Shown piece after piece: positions 7,722 through 16,320 of a DNA stretch of 64,000 nucleotides. The DNA lies in assembly GCA_934541105.1 (NCBI GenBank), contig CAKTDA010000002.1, forward strand, positions 434,001 to 498,000, read 5' to 3'. The notes under the pieces are model-generated. The model did no database searches and was not told where the DNA came from. It saw only the letters and a list, made by a program, of their open reading frames with translations. The translations under genes were made by a program, and so were the position numbers. How positions within the stretch are numbered: position 1 is the first letter of the stretch; each line of letters opens with the position of its first letter. This DNA is from an uncultured Luteitalea sp. GTDB taxonomy: Bacteria > Acidobacteriota > Vicinamibacteria > Vicinamibacterales > Vicinamibacteraceae.

Positions 7722-8294
7722 TCACCGAGGCGGCTTTTCGTCGCCGCGGCGAGGTGACTCGGTTCGCGAGTTCGGCGTGACCCATGTCGCGGCCGGCTTG
7801 TCGCTGTGGCGGCGGGGCGCTTCCTGCGCGATGTTGCGGCCATCCTCGCGGCGCGTGATCCACGTTGCCGGCGGCGTGGCGTCCCGGTCGGCACGCGATC
7901 GACGGTGATCGTCGCGGCGATCGCGCCCCGACCTGCCGCCATCGTCAGGTGCCGCCATGGGACCGACGACGACGAAGCTCGGCACCACCGTCGTCACGTG
8001 CTGCTCGACCGACACCGCCGGCACATCGTCGCGCTCTCGGGCGGAGCGTCCGGTGCGCACGAGCGCCGCAATGACTCGCTCGCTGATCCCTTCGGCCTTC
8101 AGATCCTGGATGTCGGCAAAGCCCAGCGTGAACGGACCGCCGTCGGCTTCCACCACGGCGACGAGCAACTCCGCCCCGAGACCCGAGCGATGGAGTTCGA
8201 TCACGTCGCGCAGCGTCAGGTCTCCTGCCGCGCGGGCTGCCATCGGCGTCAGCCACAGCACGAAGACGAACGCTCCCATCCACAGGCGCATCAT
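7722..8294 (-). CDS. Exported hypothetical protein with basic/acidic low-complexity tail
   Basis: A 190-residue protein. Residues 1-22 form a signal peptide ending AARAA. A folded segment of about 65 residues follows (LTLRDVIELHRSGLGAELLV through the ISERVIAALV helix), repeating a helix pattern seen in small acidobacterial secreted proteins. From about residue 105 the chain is Arg/Asp/Pro-rich and probably disordered. Start: the first of two ATGs, preceded by a strong GAGGAGG ribosome site, which overrules the longer open frame to 8540. Divergent from the glycine-zipper gene (237-bp gap). Function unknown. Confidence 0.7.
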   Translation of the reverse strand: MMRLWMGAFVFVLWLTPMAARAAGDLTLRDVIELHRSGLGAELLVAVVEADGGPFTLGFADIQDLKAEGISERVIAALVRTGRSARERDDVPAVSVEQHVTTVVPSFVVVGPMAAPDDGGRSGRDRRDDHRRSRADRDATPPATWITRREDGRNIAQEAPRRHSDKPAATWVTPNSRTESPRRGDEKPPR

Positions 8295-8531
8295 GGGGAC
8301 CTCCTCGGGATGCCGGCGATTGCCGACACCAGGAGAAGCGGCTGCAAGATTCGCCCCGCACGAACCAGCGCCAATGTGTCCACGCATGGCCGCAGTCGTG
8401 TCCTGTCGAGGCGTCAACGACCCGCACGCGAAGGCCATTCCAGGGACAGCGGCCGCCTCCGGAGCGCCCGGCGCACCGGGCACGGTGTTTGCGCTGGGGA
8501 AGGTGCCGAATCGCCGGCCTGGAGTTCGAAC

Positions 8532-9698
8532 ATGGACCAACGCGCCCTTCTCGCAGTCGCCCTCGTGGCCGGAAGCGTCACCGCCGCCGGTGCCGGCGGG
8601 TACCTGGCCGTTCGCCAGATGGCGCAGCCGGCACCCGTCACCTCGCCTCAGGCCGTCGACCAGGTCGCCCTCGATACCACCCCGCAGGTGGAAGGAACCG
8701 AGGCCGAGATCCTGCCTGCGCCCGTTCCCGTACCCGAGCCGGATCCTGCGACGCCGGCACCCGTCGCCGTGGCGGCGTCCAAACCCGCTCGCCAGGCTCC
8801 GGCACGTCCGGCGGCGCCCGTGCGTCCGCGACCTGTCGAACCGGCTGCACGACCCGTGACGGTGCCATCGCGCCCCGCCACGCCTGCTCCGAGCCAGACG
8901 CCAACAGCGGCACCGGCACCGCGGGCGGAGTCGCCCGCGCCGGTCGCGCCGGCCCCGGCTCAGGCTCCCGCGCCCACCGCCGCTCCGGCCGCCGCTCCCC
9001 GGGACGATGCGGGGTGGTCATCGAGCAACGACAGGTTCGGCCGCGACGCGTCGGTGCCAACCCGCGACGACAACTGGCCCGCGCGTGATGCCGACACGGC
9101 AGATGCCACCGAACCGCTGCCGAACCGTGCGGCCGTTCCCGATCCGACCCCGGTGCCACCCGCGGTCCGCCGCCTCGAGTCGGTGACGATTCCGGCCGAC
9201 AGTGTCATCGGCGTGCAGCTGGAGCAGACGGTGTCCACTGCGACCGCGCGCGTGGAGGATCCTGTGCGGGCCCGCGTCACCCGCGACGTCCGCGTTGGCG
9301 GCGCCGTTGTCGTGCCCGAGGGGTCGCGCCTGCTCGGCAGCGTCACGTTCGTCGAGGACGGCGGCAAGATTCGCGAACGGGCCCGGCTCGGCGTGAGGTT
9401 CCACACGCTCGTGCTCGCCGACGGGTCGCAGATCAAGCTGCCGACCGAGACGGTCTACCGCGACGGCGAGTCGCCGGCTGGCCGCAGCGCGGCAAAGATC
9501 GGCGGCGCAGCGGCAGGCGGGGCAATCCTCGGGGCCATCCTCGGCGGCGGCAAGGGCGCAATCATCGGCGCCGCGACGGGGGCCGGCGGCGGCACGGCGG
9601 CCGCGATGGCCGGCGAGCGGCGTCCCGCCGAGCTGCGGGCCGGCCAGCCCGTCACGGTGCGCGTCACCGACAAGGTCGCCACGACCGTCGAACGGTAA
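8532..9698 (+). CDS. Membrane-anchored Pro/Ala-rich protein with VirB10/TrbI-like barrel and glycine zipper
   Basis: A 388-residue envelope protein. One N-terminal membrane helix (about residues 5-25) is followed by ~150 residues of Pro/Ala-rich linker, likely spanning the periplasm. A beta domain from about residue 210 (IPADSVIGVQLEQTVST, later VVVPEGSRLLGSV) has the pattern of the C-terminal barrel of VirB10/TrbI-type proteins. A glycine zipper (GGAAAGGAILGAILGGGKG and onward) inserts near residues 330-360, then a short beta ending. Start: ATG at 8532 with GGAG eight bases upstream; the frame is open far upstream without coding sense. No other secretion genes are nearby, so a conjugation role is not supported. 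Confidence 0.75.
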   Translation: MDQRALLAVALVAGSVTAAGAGGYLAVRQMAQPAPVTSPQAVDQVALDTTPQVEGTEAEILPAPVPVPEPDPATPAPVAVAASKPARQAPARPAAPVRPRPVEPAARPVTVPSRPATPAPSQTPTAAPAPRAESPAPVAPAPAQAPAPTAAPAAAPRDDAGWSSSNDRFGRDASVPTRDDNWPARDADTADATEPLPNRAAVPDPTPVPPAVRRLESVTIPADSVIGVQLEQTVSTATARVEDPVRARVTRDVRVGGAVVVPEGSRLLGSVTFVEDGGKIRERARLGVRFHTLVLADGSQIKLPTETVYRDGESPAGRSAAKIGGAAAGGAILGAILGGGKGAIIGAATGAGGGTAAAMAGERRPAELRAGQPVTVRVTDKVATTVER

Positions 9699-9735
9699 GC
9701 ACTTGCTCGCGCGCGGGGGCGGCCCGGCGCGTTGA

Positions 9736-9741
9736 TATACT
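9736..9741 (+). promoter_or_regulatory. -10 hexamer TATACT, leaderless-type promoter
   Basis: TATACT matches the sigma-70 -10 consensus at five of six positions and ends seven bases before the ATG at 9749. It is the clearest example of this spacing in the window. Confidence 0.55.
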
Positions 9742-9748
9742 GCCGGGC

Positions 9749-10192
9749 ATGGTCGAGGGAGTCGTCAATTTCACGAAGGTGGACGCCACGGTCGCCTGCG
9801 GCGGCGAGACCTCCCACGAGGCCATCGCCGCCCTGGCGTCGCAGGGGTTCACGTCGGTCGTCAACCTCCGCCAGGCGACCGAGCCCGGCGTCCCCGAGGA
9901 AGCGGCAGTCGTCGAGGGCGCGGGGCTGCGCTACTTCCACCTGCCGATGAACCCGAACGCGCCGGAGGCCGACACCGCCGACCGCTTCCTCGAGGTCGTC
10001 GCCGACACGTCCAATCAGCCCGTCTACATCCACTGCGCGTCGGCCAACCGCGTCGGCGCGGTCTGGGCGATCAAGCGGGTGGTGCAGGACGGCTGGACGC
10101 GCGAGCAAGCCATCACCGAGGCGCAGGCCATCGGCATGAAGAGCCCGGTGATGCTCGATTTCGTCACGCGCTACCTCGACGCGCGCGGCTGA
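9749..10192 (+). CDS. Protein-tyrosine-phosphatase-like protein (DUF442 / beta-lactamase hydrolase-like)
   Basis: A 147-residue cytoplasmic protein with the dual-specificity phosphatase fold of the DUF442 group. The phosphate-loop region reads HCASANRVGA: Cys96 and Arg101 are separated by four residues, not the canonical five. The family often shows this shortened loop, and its catalytic competence is unproven. Upstream the FTSVVNLRQ strand and the general-acid region around Glu/Asp 73-75 fit the fold. The next gene, a PLP decarboxylase, starts 10 bp downstream, so the pair is probably co-transcribed. Confidence 0.8.
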   Translation: MVEGVVNFTKVDATVACGGETSHEAIAALASQGFTSVVNLRQATEPGVPEEAAVVEGAGLRYFHLPMNPNAPEADTADRFLEVVADTSNQPVYIHCASANRVGAVWAIKRVVQDGWTREQAITEAQAIGMKSPVMLDFVTRYLDARG

Positions 10193-10202
10193 GGCGGCAC
10201 CC

Positions 10203-11672
10203 GTGCCGTTCCCCGAGGTCCCGCGAACGGCCGGCGCGCTCGGCGACATGCCCGCCGAGGAGTTCAGGGCCGCAGGGCACGCCCTCGTCGACTGGATCGC
10301 CGACTACCTGCAGCACGCCGAGCGCTACCCCGTGCTGTCGCAGGCGTCTCCCGGCGACATCGCCCGTGCCCTGCCGGCGTCCGCGCCCGAGCACGGCGAG
10401 CCGATGGGCGACATCCTCGCCGACGTCGAGCGGGTCATCGTCCCCGGCCTCACGCACTGGAACAGCCCGACGTTCTTCGCCTACTTCGCGATCAGCGCGA
10501 GCGGACCCGGCGTGCTGGCCGACTTCCTGTCGGCGGCGCTCAACCAGCAGGCCATGCTCTGGCGCACGTCCCCGGCGGCCACCGAGCTCGAGGCCGTGAC
10601 GCTCGGCTGGCTGCGGCAGTTGATGCACCTGCCGCCGGCGTTCGAGGGCGTCATCTACGACACGGCCTCGGTCTCGACGCTGCACGCGCTGGCCGCGGCA
10701 CGCGAAGGTGCACTGCGCGGCGTGCGCCACACGGGCCTTGCCGCGCATCCCGATGCGGCGGGCCTGCGAGTCTACTGCTCCGAGGAAGCGCATTCGTCGG
10801 TGGACAAGGCCGCGATCCTGCTCGGCCTGGGCCACGATGCCGTCGTGCGCGTGCCGACCGACGCCGAGTTCCGCATGCGTCCTCGCGCGCTCGCTGAGGC
10901 CATCGCCGCCGATCGCGACGCCGGACGCCGGCCGCTCGCCGTCGTCGCCACGACCGGCACGACGTCCACGACGAGCGTGGACCCCGTGCCCGACATCGCG
11001 GACATCTGCGCACATGAAGGCGTGTGGTTGCACGTCGATGCGGCGTATGGCGGGGCCGCGGCGATCGTGCCCGGCATGGAGTGGGTGACGGCCGGGGCCG
11101 ACCGCGCGGACTCGCTCGTCGTCAACCCGCACAAGTGGCTGCTGACGCCCTTCGACCTGAGCGTGCTGTTCTGCCGCCACATGGACCTGCTGCGCGAGGC
11201 GTTCTCGCTGGTGCCGGAGTACCTGAAGACGACCGAGGCACCCGAGGTCCGCAACCTGATGGACACCGGCGTGCAGCTCGGGCGCCGGTTCCGATCGCTG
11301 AAGCTCTGGTTCATCCTGCGCTACTTCGGCGGTGAGGGCATGCGGACCCGCATTGCCGAGCACCTGCGGCTGGCGCGACGCTTCGCACGCTGGGTGGACG
11401 CCGACCCGGGCTTCGAGCGGCTGGCCCCCGTGCCGATGAGCGTCGTCTGCTTCCGCGCGACTCCCGCGGCCATTGCGGGTGACGCCGCGGCGCTCGACAC
11501 GTTCAACGAGCGCCTGCTGCACGAACTCAACACCAGCGGTGAGCTGTTCCTTTCACATACCCGGCTCCGCGGCGTGTTCGCGCTGCGGCTGGCCATCGGC
11601 CATGCCCGCACGACCGAAGCGCACGTCGCGGCCGCCTGGGATCTCGTGCGGCGCGTGGCATCGCGCCTGTAA
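10203..11672 (+). CDS. Aromatic-L-amino-acid decarboxylase-type PLP enzyme (group II)
   Basis: A 489-residue group II PLP decarboxylase. The cofactor lysine is Lys311 in NPHKW; HVDAAYGG carries the pyridine-binding aspartate and SEEAHSSVDKA the ring-stacking histidine. The N-terminal PRTAGALGDMPAEEFR segment and HWNSPTFFAYF are typical of dopa/tryptophan/tyrosine decarboxylases, which make aromatic amines. Substrate cannot be read from sequence. Start is GTG at 10203, 10 bp after the phosphatase-like gene, with no strong ribosome site, suggesting translational coupling. Confidence 0.9.
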   Translation: MPFPEVPRTAGALGDMPAEEFRAAGHALVDWIADYLQHAERYPVLSQASPGDIARALPASAPEHGEPMGDILADVERVIVPGLTHWNSPTFFAYFAISASGPGVLADFLSAALNQQAMLWRTSPAATELEAVTLGWLRQLMHLPPAFEGVIYDTASVSTLHALAAAREGALRGVRHTGLAAHPDAAGLRVYCSEEAHSSVDKAAILLGLGHDAVVRVPTDAEFRMRPRALAEAIAADRDAGRRPLAVVATTGTTSTTSVDPVPDIADICAHEGVWLHVDAAYGGAAAIVPGMEWVTAGADRADSLVVNPHKWLLTPFDLSVLFCRHMDLLREAFSLVPEYLKTTEAPEVRNLMDTGVQLGRRFRSLKLWFILRYFGGEGMRTRIAEHLRLARRFARWVDADPGFERLAPVPMSVVCFRATPAAIAGDAAALDTFNERLLHELNTSGELFLSHTRLRGVFALRLAIGHARTTEAHVAAAWDLVRRVASRL

Positions 11673-11771
11673 CGACGTCGCGCGCGTCGGCTTTCACGAC
11701 AATCGCGGCCGCCACTGTCCGGTTTCGTGGCGGTTCCCGGCGGCATCCGCTTTGCTTCGATTCCACGCGTG

Positions 11772-12353
11772 ATGAAGCGCATGCTCCCGCTCCTCGTGTG
11801 TGCCGTGCTGGCCCTGACGCCGCGCGCGGCTACTGCCGACGTCCTCCTCACGCCTTTTGCGGGCGTCAGTTTCCTCGACGAGGGCAACGAGAAGCTGATC
11901 TACGGCGCGGGGATCGCGTTCGGCGGCCTGATTGGCGTCGAGGCCGAGGTCGCGCGCACCAAGCTCGCCGACATCGGCGTCGGCTCGACCCCGATCGATC
12001 TCGAGGCGAACCTGACGACGGGGATGGTGAACCTGATGGTCCGGTTCCCGGCCGGCCCCGTGCAGCCTTATGCGACAGGCGGCGTCGGCATCGTGCGTGT
12101 CTCCGGCGACGTCACCGTGCCGTTCCTCGGATCGGTGTTGAGCCTCAGCGGGCAGGACTTCGGCATGAACGTCGGCGGCGGCATCTACGTCTTCCCGTCG
12201 AAGAACCTCGGGCTGCGCGCCGACGTGCGCTACTTCCGCACGATTGGCGACCTGACGCTCGACGAGCTGGCCGACATCGGTCGCGATTTCGACCTGCCGC
12301 TCCCCGAGTTCGACTTCTGGCGCGTCACCGGCGGCGTCACGCTGCGCTTCTGA
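11772..12353 (+). CDS. Outer-membrane beta-barrel protein (first of a tandem pair)
   Basis: A 193-residue exported protein with a signal peptide (cut near ATADV) and alternating hydrophobic strands separated by Gly/Asp turns, ending in a terminal phenylalanine (GGVTLRF), the usual outer-membrane barrel signature. Eight strands would fit the length (OmpA/OmpW-like small barrel). The YGAGIAFGG, YATGGVG and DVRYFRTI stretches recur in the next gene, so the two are duplicates. The real start is ATG 11772 at the signal peptide; the open frame from 11727 is longer. Confidence 0.8.
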   Translation: MKRMLPLLVCAVLALTPRAATADVLLTPFAGVSFLDEGNEKLIYGAGIAFGGLIGVEAEVARTKLADIGVGSTPIDLEANLTTGMVNLMVRFPAGPVQPYATGGVGIVRVSGDVTVPFLGSVLSLSGQDFGMNVGGGIYVFPSKNLGLRADVRYFRTIGDLTLDELADIGRDFDLPLPEFDFWRVTGGVTLRF

Positions 12354-12431
12354 TTGCGACCCGGCGGCCCGGGCGCGCCATGTACGGTCTCCGCCGACAG
12401 GCGGTCACGGCGCCAGGAGGGCGCCTTCCTC

Positions 12432-13007
12432 ATGCGTAAGATCATCCTTGCATTCACCACGGCGGGCCTGCTCGCCGCGTCCCCGGCGTCGGCGCAGGTC
12501 GACGGCATCGTCTCCCCGTTCCTCGGTGTCGTTACCGACACGCCGGCCGACGAGAACCGCACCGTGTACGGCGCGGGCATCGGGTTCACTGGCCGTGTCG
12601 TCGGTTTCGAGGTCGATTTCGGCTATGCCCCGAACTTCTTCGAGTTCGAGGACGACTTCGGCGAACTTGACTCCGAGGGCAGCGTCACGACGGTGATGGG
12701 CAACCTGCTCGTCACGGTGCCGCTCGGCCGCATCCGTCCGTACGGCACGGTCGGCGCGGGCCTGATGCGCACGAACCTGGACTTCCTCGATCTGTTCGAC
12801 GACATCAACAGCAACGACTTCGGCATCAACTACGGCGGCGGGCTGATGTTCGACCTGAACGACCGTATCGCCCTCCGCGGCGACATCCGTCAGTTCCGCA
12901 ACCTCGAGAACGAGGACCTCGACGACGACTTCCCGGAGCCGGGCGACCTGGATCTCGGCGACTTCAAGTTCTGGCGAATGACGGGCGGCGTGACCATCCG
13001 CTTCTGA
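12432..13007 (+). CDS. Outer-membrane beta-barrel protein (second of a tandem pair)
   Basis: A 191-residue paralogue of the preceding barrel, with signal peptide cleavage after SPASA. It shares the YGAGIGF, YGTVGAGLMRT and FKFWRMTGGVTIRF patterns and also ends in Phe. It carries more acidic surface loops (DLDDDFPEPGDLDLGDF) than its partner. An AGGAGGG ribosome site lies upstream of ATG 12432. The 78-bp gap and shared orientation make co-expression likely. Ligand or cargo unknown. Confidence 0.8.
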   Translation: MRKIILAFTTAGLLAASPASAQVDGIVSPFLGVVTDTPADENRTVYGAGIGFTGRVVGFEVDFGYAPNFFEFEDDFGELDSEGSVTTVMGNLLVTVPLGRIRPYGTVGAGLMRTNLDFLDLFDDINSNDFGINYGGGLMFDLNDRIALRGDIRQFRNLENEDLDDDFPEPGDLDLGDFKFWRMTGGVTIRF

Positions 13008-13019
13008 CGCTATGGTGAA

Positions 13020-14186
13020 ATGTGGCGCGTGCACCTGCCGCGCCGCATCACCGACATCCAGCCCCCGGTCATCCCGATCCTCGGAGACTGGATCCGCGCA
13101 AGTCCAGGCACCATCTCGCTCGGACAGGGCGTCGTCTCGTACGGCCCGCCGCCGGGCGCGCTCGACGCCGTGCGGGCGTTCGGCTCACGGCTCGCCGACC
13201 ACCGGTACGGTCCGGTGGAGGGCCAGCCGGAGCTGATCGAGGTGATCGCCGACAAGCTGGCGCGCGAGAACGCCATCGACCTCGCCGGCCGGCACATCGT
13301 CGTCACCGCGGGCGGCAACATGGCGTTCATGAACGCCGTGCTCGCGGTGACCGACCCCGGCGACGAGGTCATCCTTCCTGTCCCGTTCTACTTCAATCAC
13401 GAGATGGCGCTGACGCTGATCGGCTGTCGCGCCGTGGGCGTCGCGACAGACGCCGACTACCAGATCGACATGTCGGCACTGCGCGCGGCCATCACGCCGC
13501 GGACACGCGCGATCGTGACGGTCTCGCCGAACAACCCGAGCGGTGCGGTCTACCCCGAGGCCACGCTGCGAGCCGTCAACGCGCTCTGCGCGGAGCATGG
13601 CCTGGTCCACATCACCGACGAGGCGTACGAGTACTTCACGTACGGGTCGGCGCACCACTACTCGCCCGGACGCGATCCGGCGAGCCGACCGCACACGATT
13701 GCGCTGTTCTCGCTCTCGAAGGCGTACGGGTTCGCGAGCTGGCGCATCGGATACATGGTGGTGCCCGACGAGCTCTTCGACGCCGTCAACAAGATCCAGG
13801 ACACGAACCTGATCTGCCCGCCGCTCGTGTCGCAGGCGGCGGCCGTCGGGGCGCTGCGGGCGGGACGCTCCTTCGTCGATGGGCACGTGGCCGCGCTCGC
13901 GGCGGTGCGCGACGAGGTGCACGCGGCGCTCCGCACGGTGGCCGACCTCGTGGAGGCCCCGGCAACGGAGGGCGCGCTCTACGTGCTGCTGCGCGTGCGG
14001 ACGACGATCGACGCCTTCACGATGGCGCAGCGGCTCGTGACGCGGCATCGCGTGGCGGTGGTGCCAGGCAGCGCCTTCGGCATTCACGAGGGCTGCGCGC
14101 TGCGGGTGTCGTTCGGTGCGCTCGATCGCGACACGGTGGCCGCGGGGATGGAACGACTGCTGGCGGGGCTACGCGCCGAGGCCTGA
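13020..14186 (+). CDS. Class I/II aminotransferase
   Basis: A 388-residue fold-type I aminotransferase. Lys234 in SLSKAYG binds PLP; SPNNPSG, TDEAYEYF and ALRVSFG (C-terminal arginine for the alpha-carboxylate) are the standard motifs. Subgroup Ib (aspartate/aromatic/methionine-type) is likely; substrate undecided. The start codon lies 12 bp after the stop of the barrel gene. The 3' end overlaps the convergent J-domain gene by 18 bp. Confidence 0.88.
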   Translation: MWRVHLPRRITDIQPPVIPILGDWIRASPGTISLGQGVVSYGPPPGALDAVRAFGSRLADHRYGPVEGQPELIEVIADKLARENAIDLAGRHIVVTAGGNMAFMNAVLAVTDPGDEVILPVPFYFNHEMALTLIGCRAVGVATDADYQIDMSALRAAITPRTRAIVTVSPNNPSGAVYPEATLRAVNALCAEHGLVHITDEAYEYFTYGSAHHYSPGRDPASRPHTIALFSLSKAYGFASWRIGYMVVPDELFDAVNKIQDTNLICPPLVSQAAAVGALRAGRSFVDGHVAALAAVRDEVHAALRTVADLVEAPATEGALYVLLRVRTTIDAFTMAQRLVTRHRVAVVPGSAFGIHEGCALRVSFGALDRDTVAAGMERLLAGLRAEA

Positions 14187-14738
14187 CGCGCGGTCCTGGA
14201 ACATCTGCCAGGCACCCACGGCGGTGCGCAGTCGGGTCGCGTGCGATTCGCGTTCCGCAGCGCCGAGGTGCGGATGCATGTCCGGGTGCGACGCGCGCAG
14301 CAGGCGGCGGTATGCGCTGCGCACATCGGCATCGGTGGCCGTGGAGGCGAGATCGGCACCGAGGCGGTTGAGGATGTCGATGGCCAGGCGCTCCCGCCGG
14401 TTCCGGCGCCGCGCGGGCGGCAAAGACGCCCGCGAACCGCTGCACGACGCTGCCTGCGCGCTCCCCACCGGGATCCCGCCCGCCGCCGGCGCTGCAGACA
14501 CCGGCTGCGGATAGCGCGAGTGGAGGAGCGACGCCGGCACCACGCGCAGCGGCTCGAGGCGATGGACCCAGCCCGGGCTCGCGATGCGCGCATCGGGACG
14601 GCCAGGCACCAGCGGGGGCGGTACATCGGCCATCTTCGACAGCAACACGTCGGCGAACCGCAGCCGGGCACCCATGCCCAGAGGGATCGGCCGCGGCCCG
14701 GATCTCTTGAGCCCGTCGGTCGCCGACAGGTGGTTCAT
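14169..14738 (-). CDS. J-domain protein with C-terminal DnaJ domain
   Basis: A 189-residue protein whose last ~70 residues form a DnaJ J-domain: DVRSAYRRLLRASHPDMHP contains the HPD tripeptide that stimulates Hsp70 ATPase. The first ~115 residues lack glycine/phenylalanine or zinc-finger regions and match nothing I recognise. It is a class-C style co-chaperone with a reversed layout. No DnaK gene is nearby. Start: ATG 14738, directly at the edge of the palindrome shared with the divergent fucosidase promoter. Confidence 0.75.
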   Translation of the reverse strand: MNHLSATDGLKRSGPRPIPLGMGARLRFADVLLSKMADVPPPLVPGRPDARIASPGWVHRLEPLRVVPASLLHSRYPQPVSAAPAAGGIPVGSAQAASCSGSRASLPPARRRNRRERLAIDILNRLGADLASTATDADVRSAYRRLLRASHPDMHPHLGAAERESHATRLRTAVGAWQMFQDRASGLGA

Positions 14739-14740
14739 GG

Positions 14741-14762
14741 CCGTCGACCTTCAGGTCGACGG
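14741..14762. repeat. Perfect 22-bp palindrome (operator or dispersed palindromic repeat)
   Basis: Two 10-bp arms (CCGTCGACCT and its exact complement) flank a 2-base centre. It fills most of the 41-bp gap between the divergent J-domain and fucosidase genes and lies upstream of the fucosidase -10. It could be an operator for a dimeric regulator or one copy of a genome-wide palindromic repeat. Confidence 0.7.
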
Positions 14763-14768
14763 TCGATC

Positions 14769-14774
14769 TATGCT
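14769..14774 (+). promoter_or_regulatory. -10 hexamer TATGCT before the fucosidase gene
   Basis: TATGCT ends five bases before the ATG at 14780. The -35 position falls inside the palindrome, so a bound regulator would block or replace -35 contacts. Confidence 0.5.
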
Positions 14775-14779
14775 TCGTC

Positions 14780-16309
14780 ATGCGCTCCGCCCTCGTCGCC
14801 GGCCCCTGGGCATGCGCGGCCCTCCTGATCGCACTGCCTGCCGTCGCGCAGACACCCGCGGCGCCGCCCGTGCCCCCCGGTTCGATCGCCAGCATGGGAG
14901 GCCCGCTGCCGTCACCTCCGCCACCTGTCGATCCCGTGCCGCTTCCCTCGCAGCTCCAGTGGCAGCGCATGGAGTTCAACGCGTTCGTGCACTTCGGCCC
15001 GAATGCCTTCACGGGGGCCGAATGGGGCACCGGCCGAGAGAAACCCGCCATCTTCGATCCGAAGGCGCTCGACGCACGGCAGTGGGTGCGGACGTTCAAG
15101 GCTGCCGGCATGAAGGGCGTCGTCGTGACCGCCAAGCATCACGACGGGTTCTGCCTGTGGCCGTCGAAGGACTCGACGCACACGGTGGCCGCGAGCCCGT
15201 GGCGCAGCGGCAAGGGCGACCTGCTGCGCGAGTTGTCCGACGCCGCGCGGGCCGAGGGCCTGAAGTTCGGCGTGTACCTCTCGCCGTGGGACCGCAACCA
15301 CCCGCAGTACGGCACGCCCGAGTACAACGACGTCTTCGTGCGCATGCTCGAGGACGTGCTCTCGAACTACGGCGAAATCTTCGAGGTCTGGTTCGACGGC
15401 GCCAACGGCGAAGGGCCGAACGGCAAGCGACAGGTGTACGACTGGCCGCGCTTCCACGAGGTCGTGCGGCGGCTCCAGCCGAATGCCGTGATCTTCAGCG
15501 ACGCAGGTCCGGGCATCCGCTGGATCGGCAACGAGCGCGGCGAGGCGCCCATCACCAACTGGGCGAACTTCGACCGCGACCGCTACGCACCGGGCACGCC
15601 GCTCAGCATGGACCTGCCCGAAGGATCGGAGCTCGGTCGCTGGTACGTGCCGGGCGAGTGCGACGTGTCGATTCGCCCGGGATGGTTCTGGCGCGCGAGC
15701 GAGAACGCGCGCGTGAAGTCGCCGCAGCGGCTGCTCCAGCTCTACGAGGCGTCCGTGGGACGCAACTGCACGCTGCTGCTCAACGTGCCGCCCGACGACC
15801 GCGGGCTCGTCAACGAGGCGGACGTCAAGGCGCTCCAGGGCATGCGCGCGCTCGTGGACCGCATCTACGGCACCTCGCTCGTCCCCGCGGCGGCGACGGT
15901 CACCGCGAGCAGCACGCGCCTCGAGGCGCGGGGATTCCGCCCGGAACTCGTGCTCGACGCCAACCTCGACTCGTTCTGGGCGCCGGCAGGCGACGTGAAG
16001 GCCGGCAGCTTCGTCGTGGACCTCGGCACGCCCGTGACGTTCGATCGCGTGCGCCTCCAGGAGTACGTCGCCCTCGGCCAGCGCGTCTCGCTCTTCGAGA
16101 TCGAGGTGGGCACGAACGGCCGCTGGACGCGCCTTGCCACCGGCACCACCATCGGGCACGCCCGCATCGTGGCCGTGCCCGTCACGACGACGACACGCGT
16201 GCGTGTGACGATTCACGACGCACGCGGCGTGCCGATGATTGCCGCGTTCTCGCTCCACGACACGGCGCGCGCGAGGGAACTCGTGCGGGCCGAGGCACCG
16301 GCCCATTGA
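14780..16309 (+). CDS. Alpha-L-fucosidase, GH29, with C-terminal discoidin-like domain
   Basis: A 509-residue secreted glycoside hydrolase. Signal peptide ends at AVAQ; a Pro-rich linker follows (residues 25-58). The GH29 barrel spans about 60-370: MEFNAFVHFGPNAFTG, TAKHHDGFCLWPS and EVWFDGANGEG, where Asp206 is the expected nucleophile. Residues ~375-500 resemble an F5/8 discoidin (CBM32-like) module that would hold substrate glycans. It removes fucose from host or plant polysaccharides outside the cytoplasm. An exported phosphatase/sulfatase-fold enzyme begins 12 bp downstream on the same strand. Confidence 0.88.
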   Translation: MRSALVAGPWACAALLIALPAVAQTPAAPPVPPGSIASMGGPLPSPPPPVDPVPLPSQLQWQRMEFNAFVHFGPNAFTGAEWGTGREKPAIFDPKALDARQWVRTFKAAGMKGVVVTAKHHDGFCLWPSKDSTHTVAASPWRSGKGDLLRELSDAARAEGLKFGVYLSPWDRNHPQYGTPEYNDVFVRMLEDVLSNYGEIFEVWFDGANGEGPNGKRQVYDWPRFHEVVRRLQPNAVIFSDAGPGIRWIGNERGEAPITNWANFDRDRYAPGTPLSMDLPEGSELGRWYVPGECDVSIRPGWFWRASENARVKSPQRLLQLYEASVGRNCTLLLNVPPDDRGLVNEADVKALQGMRALVDRIYGTSLVPAAATVTASSTRLEARGFRPELVLDANLDSFWAPAGDVKAGSFVVDLGTPVTFDRVRLQEYVALGQRVSLFEIEVGTNGRWTRLATGTTIGHARIVAVPVTTTTRVRVTIHDARGVPMIAAFSLHDTARARELVRAEAPAH

Positions 16310-16320
16310 CCCTCGGAATC

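Noticed and set aside
8532..9698. Conjugation (TrbI/VirB10) gene
   Set aside because: Only the barrel-like region resembles VirB10; no other type IV secretion genes are near and a glycine zipper is present.
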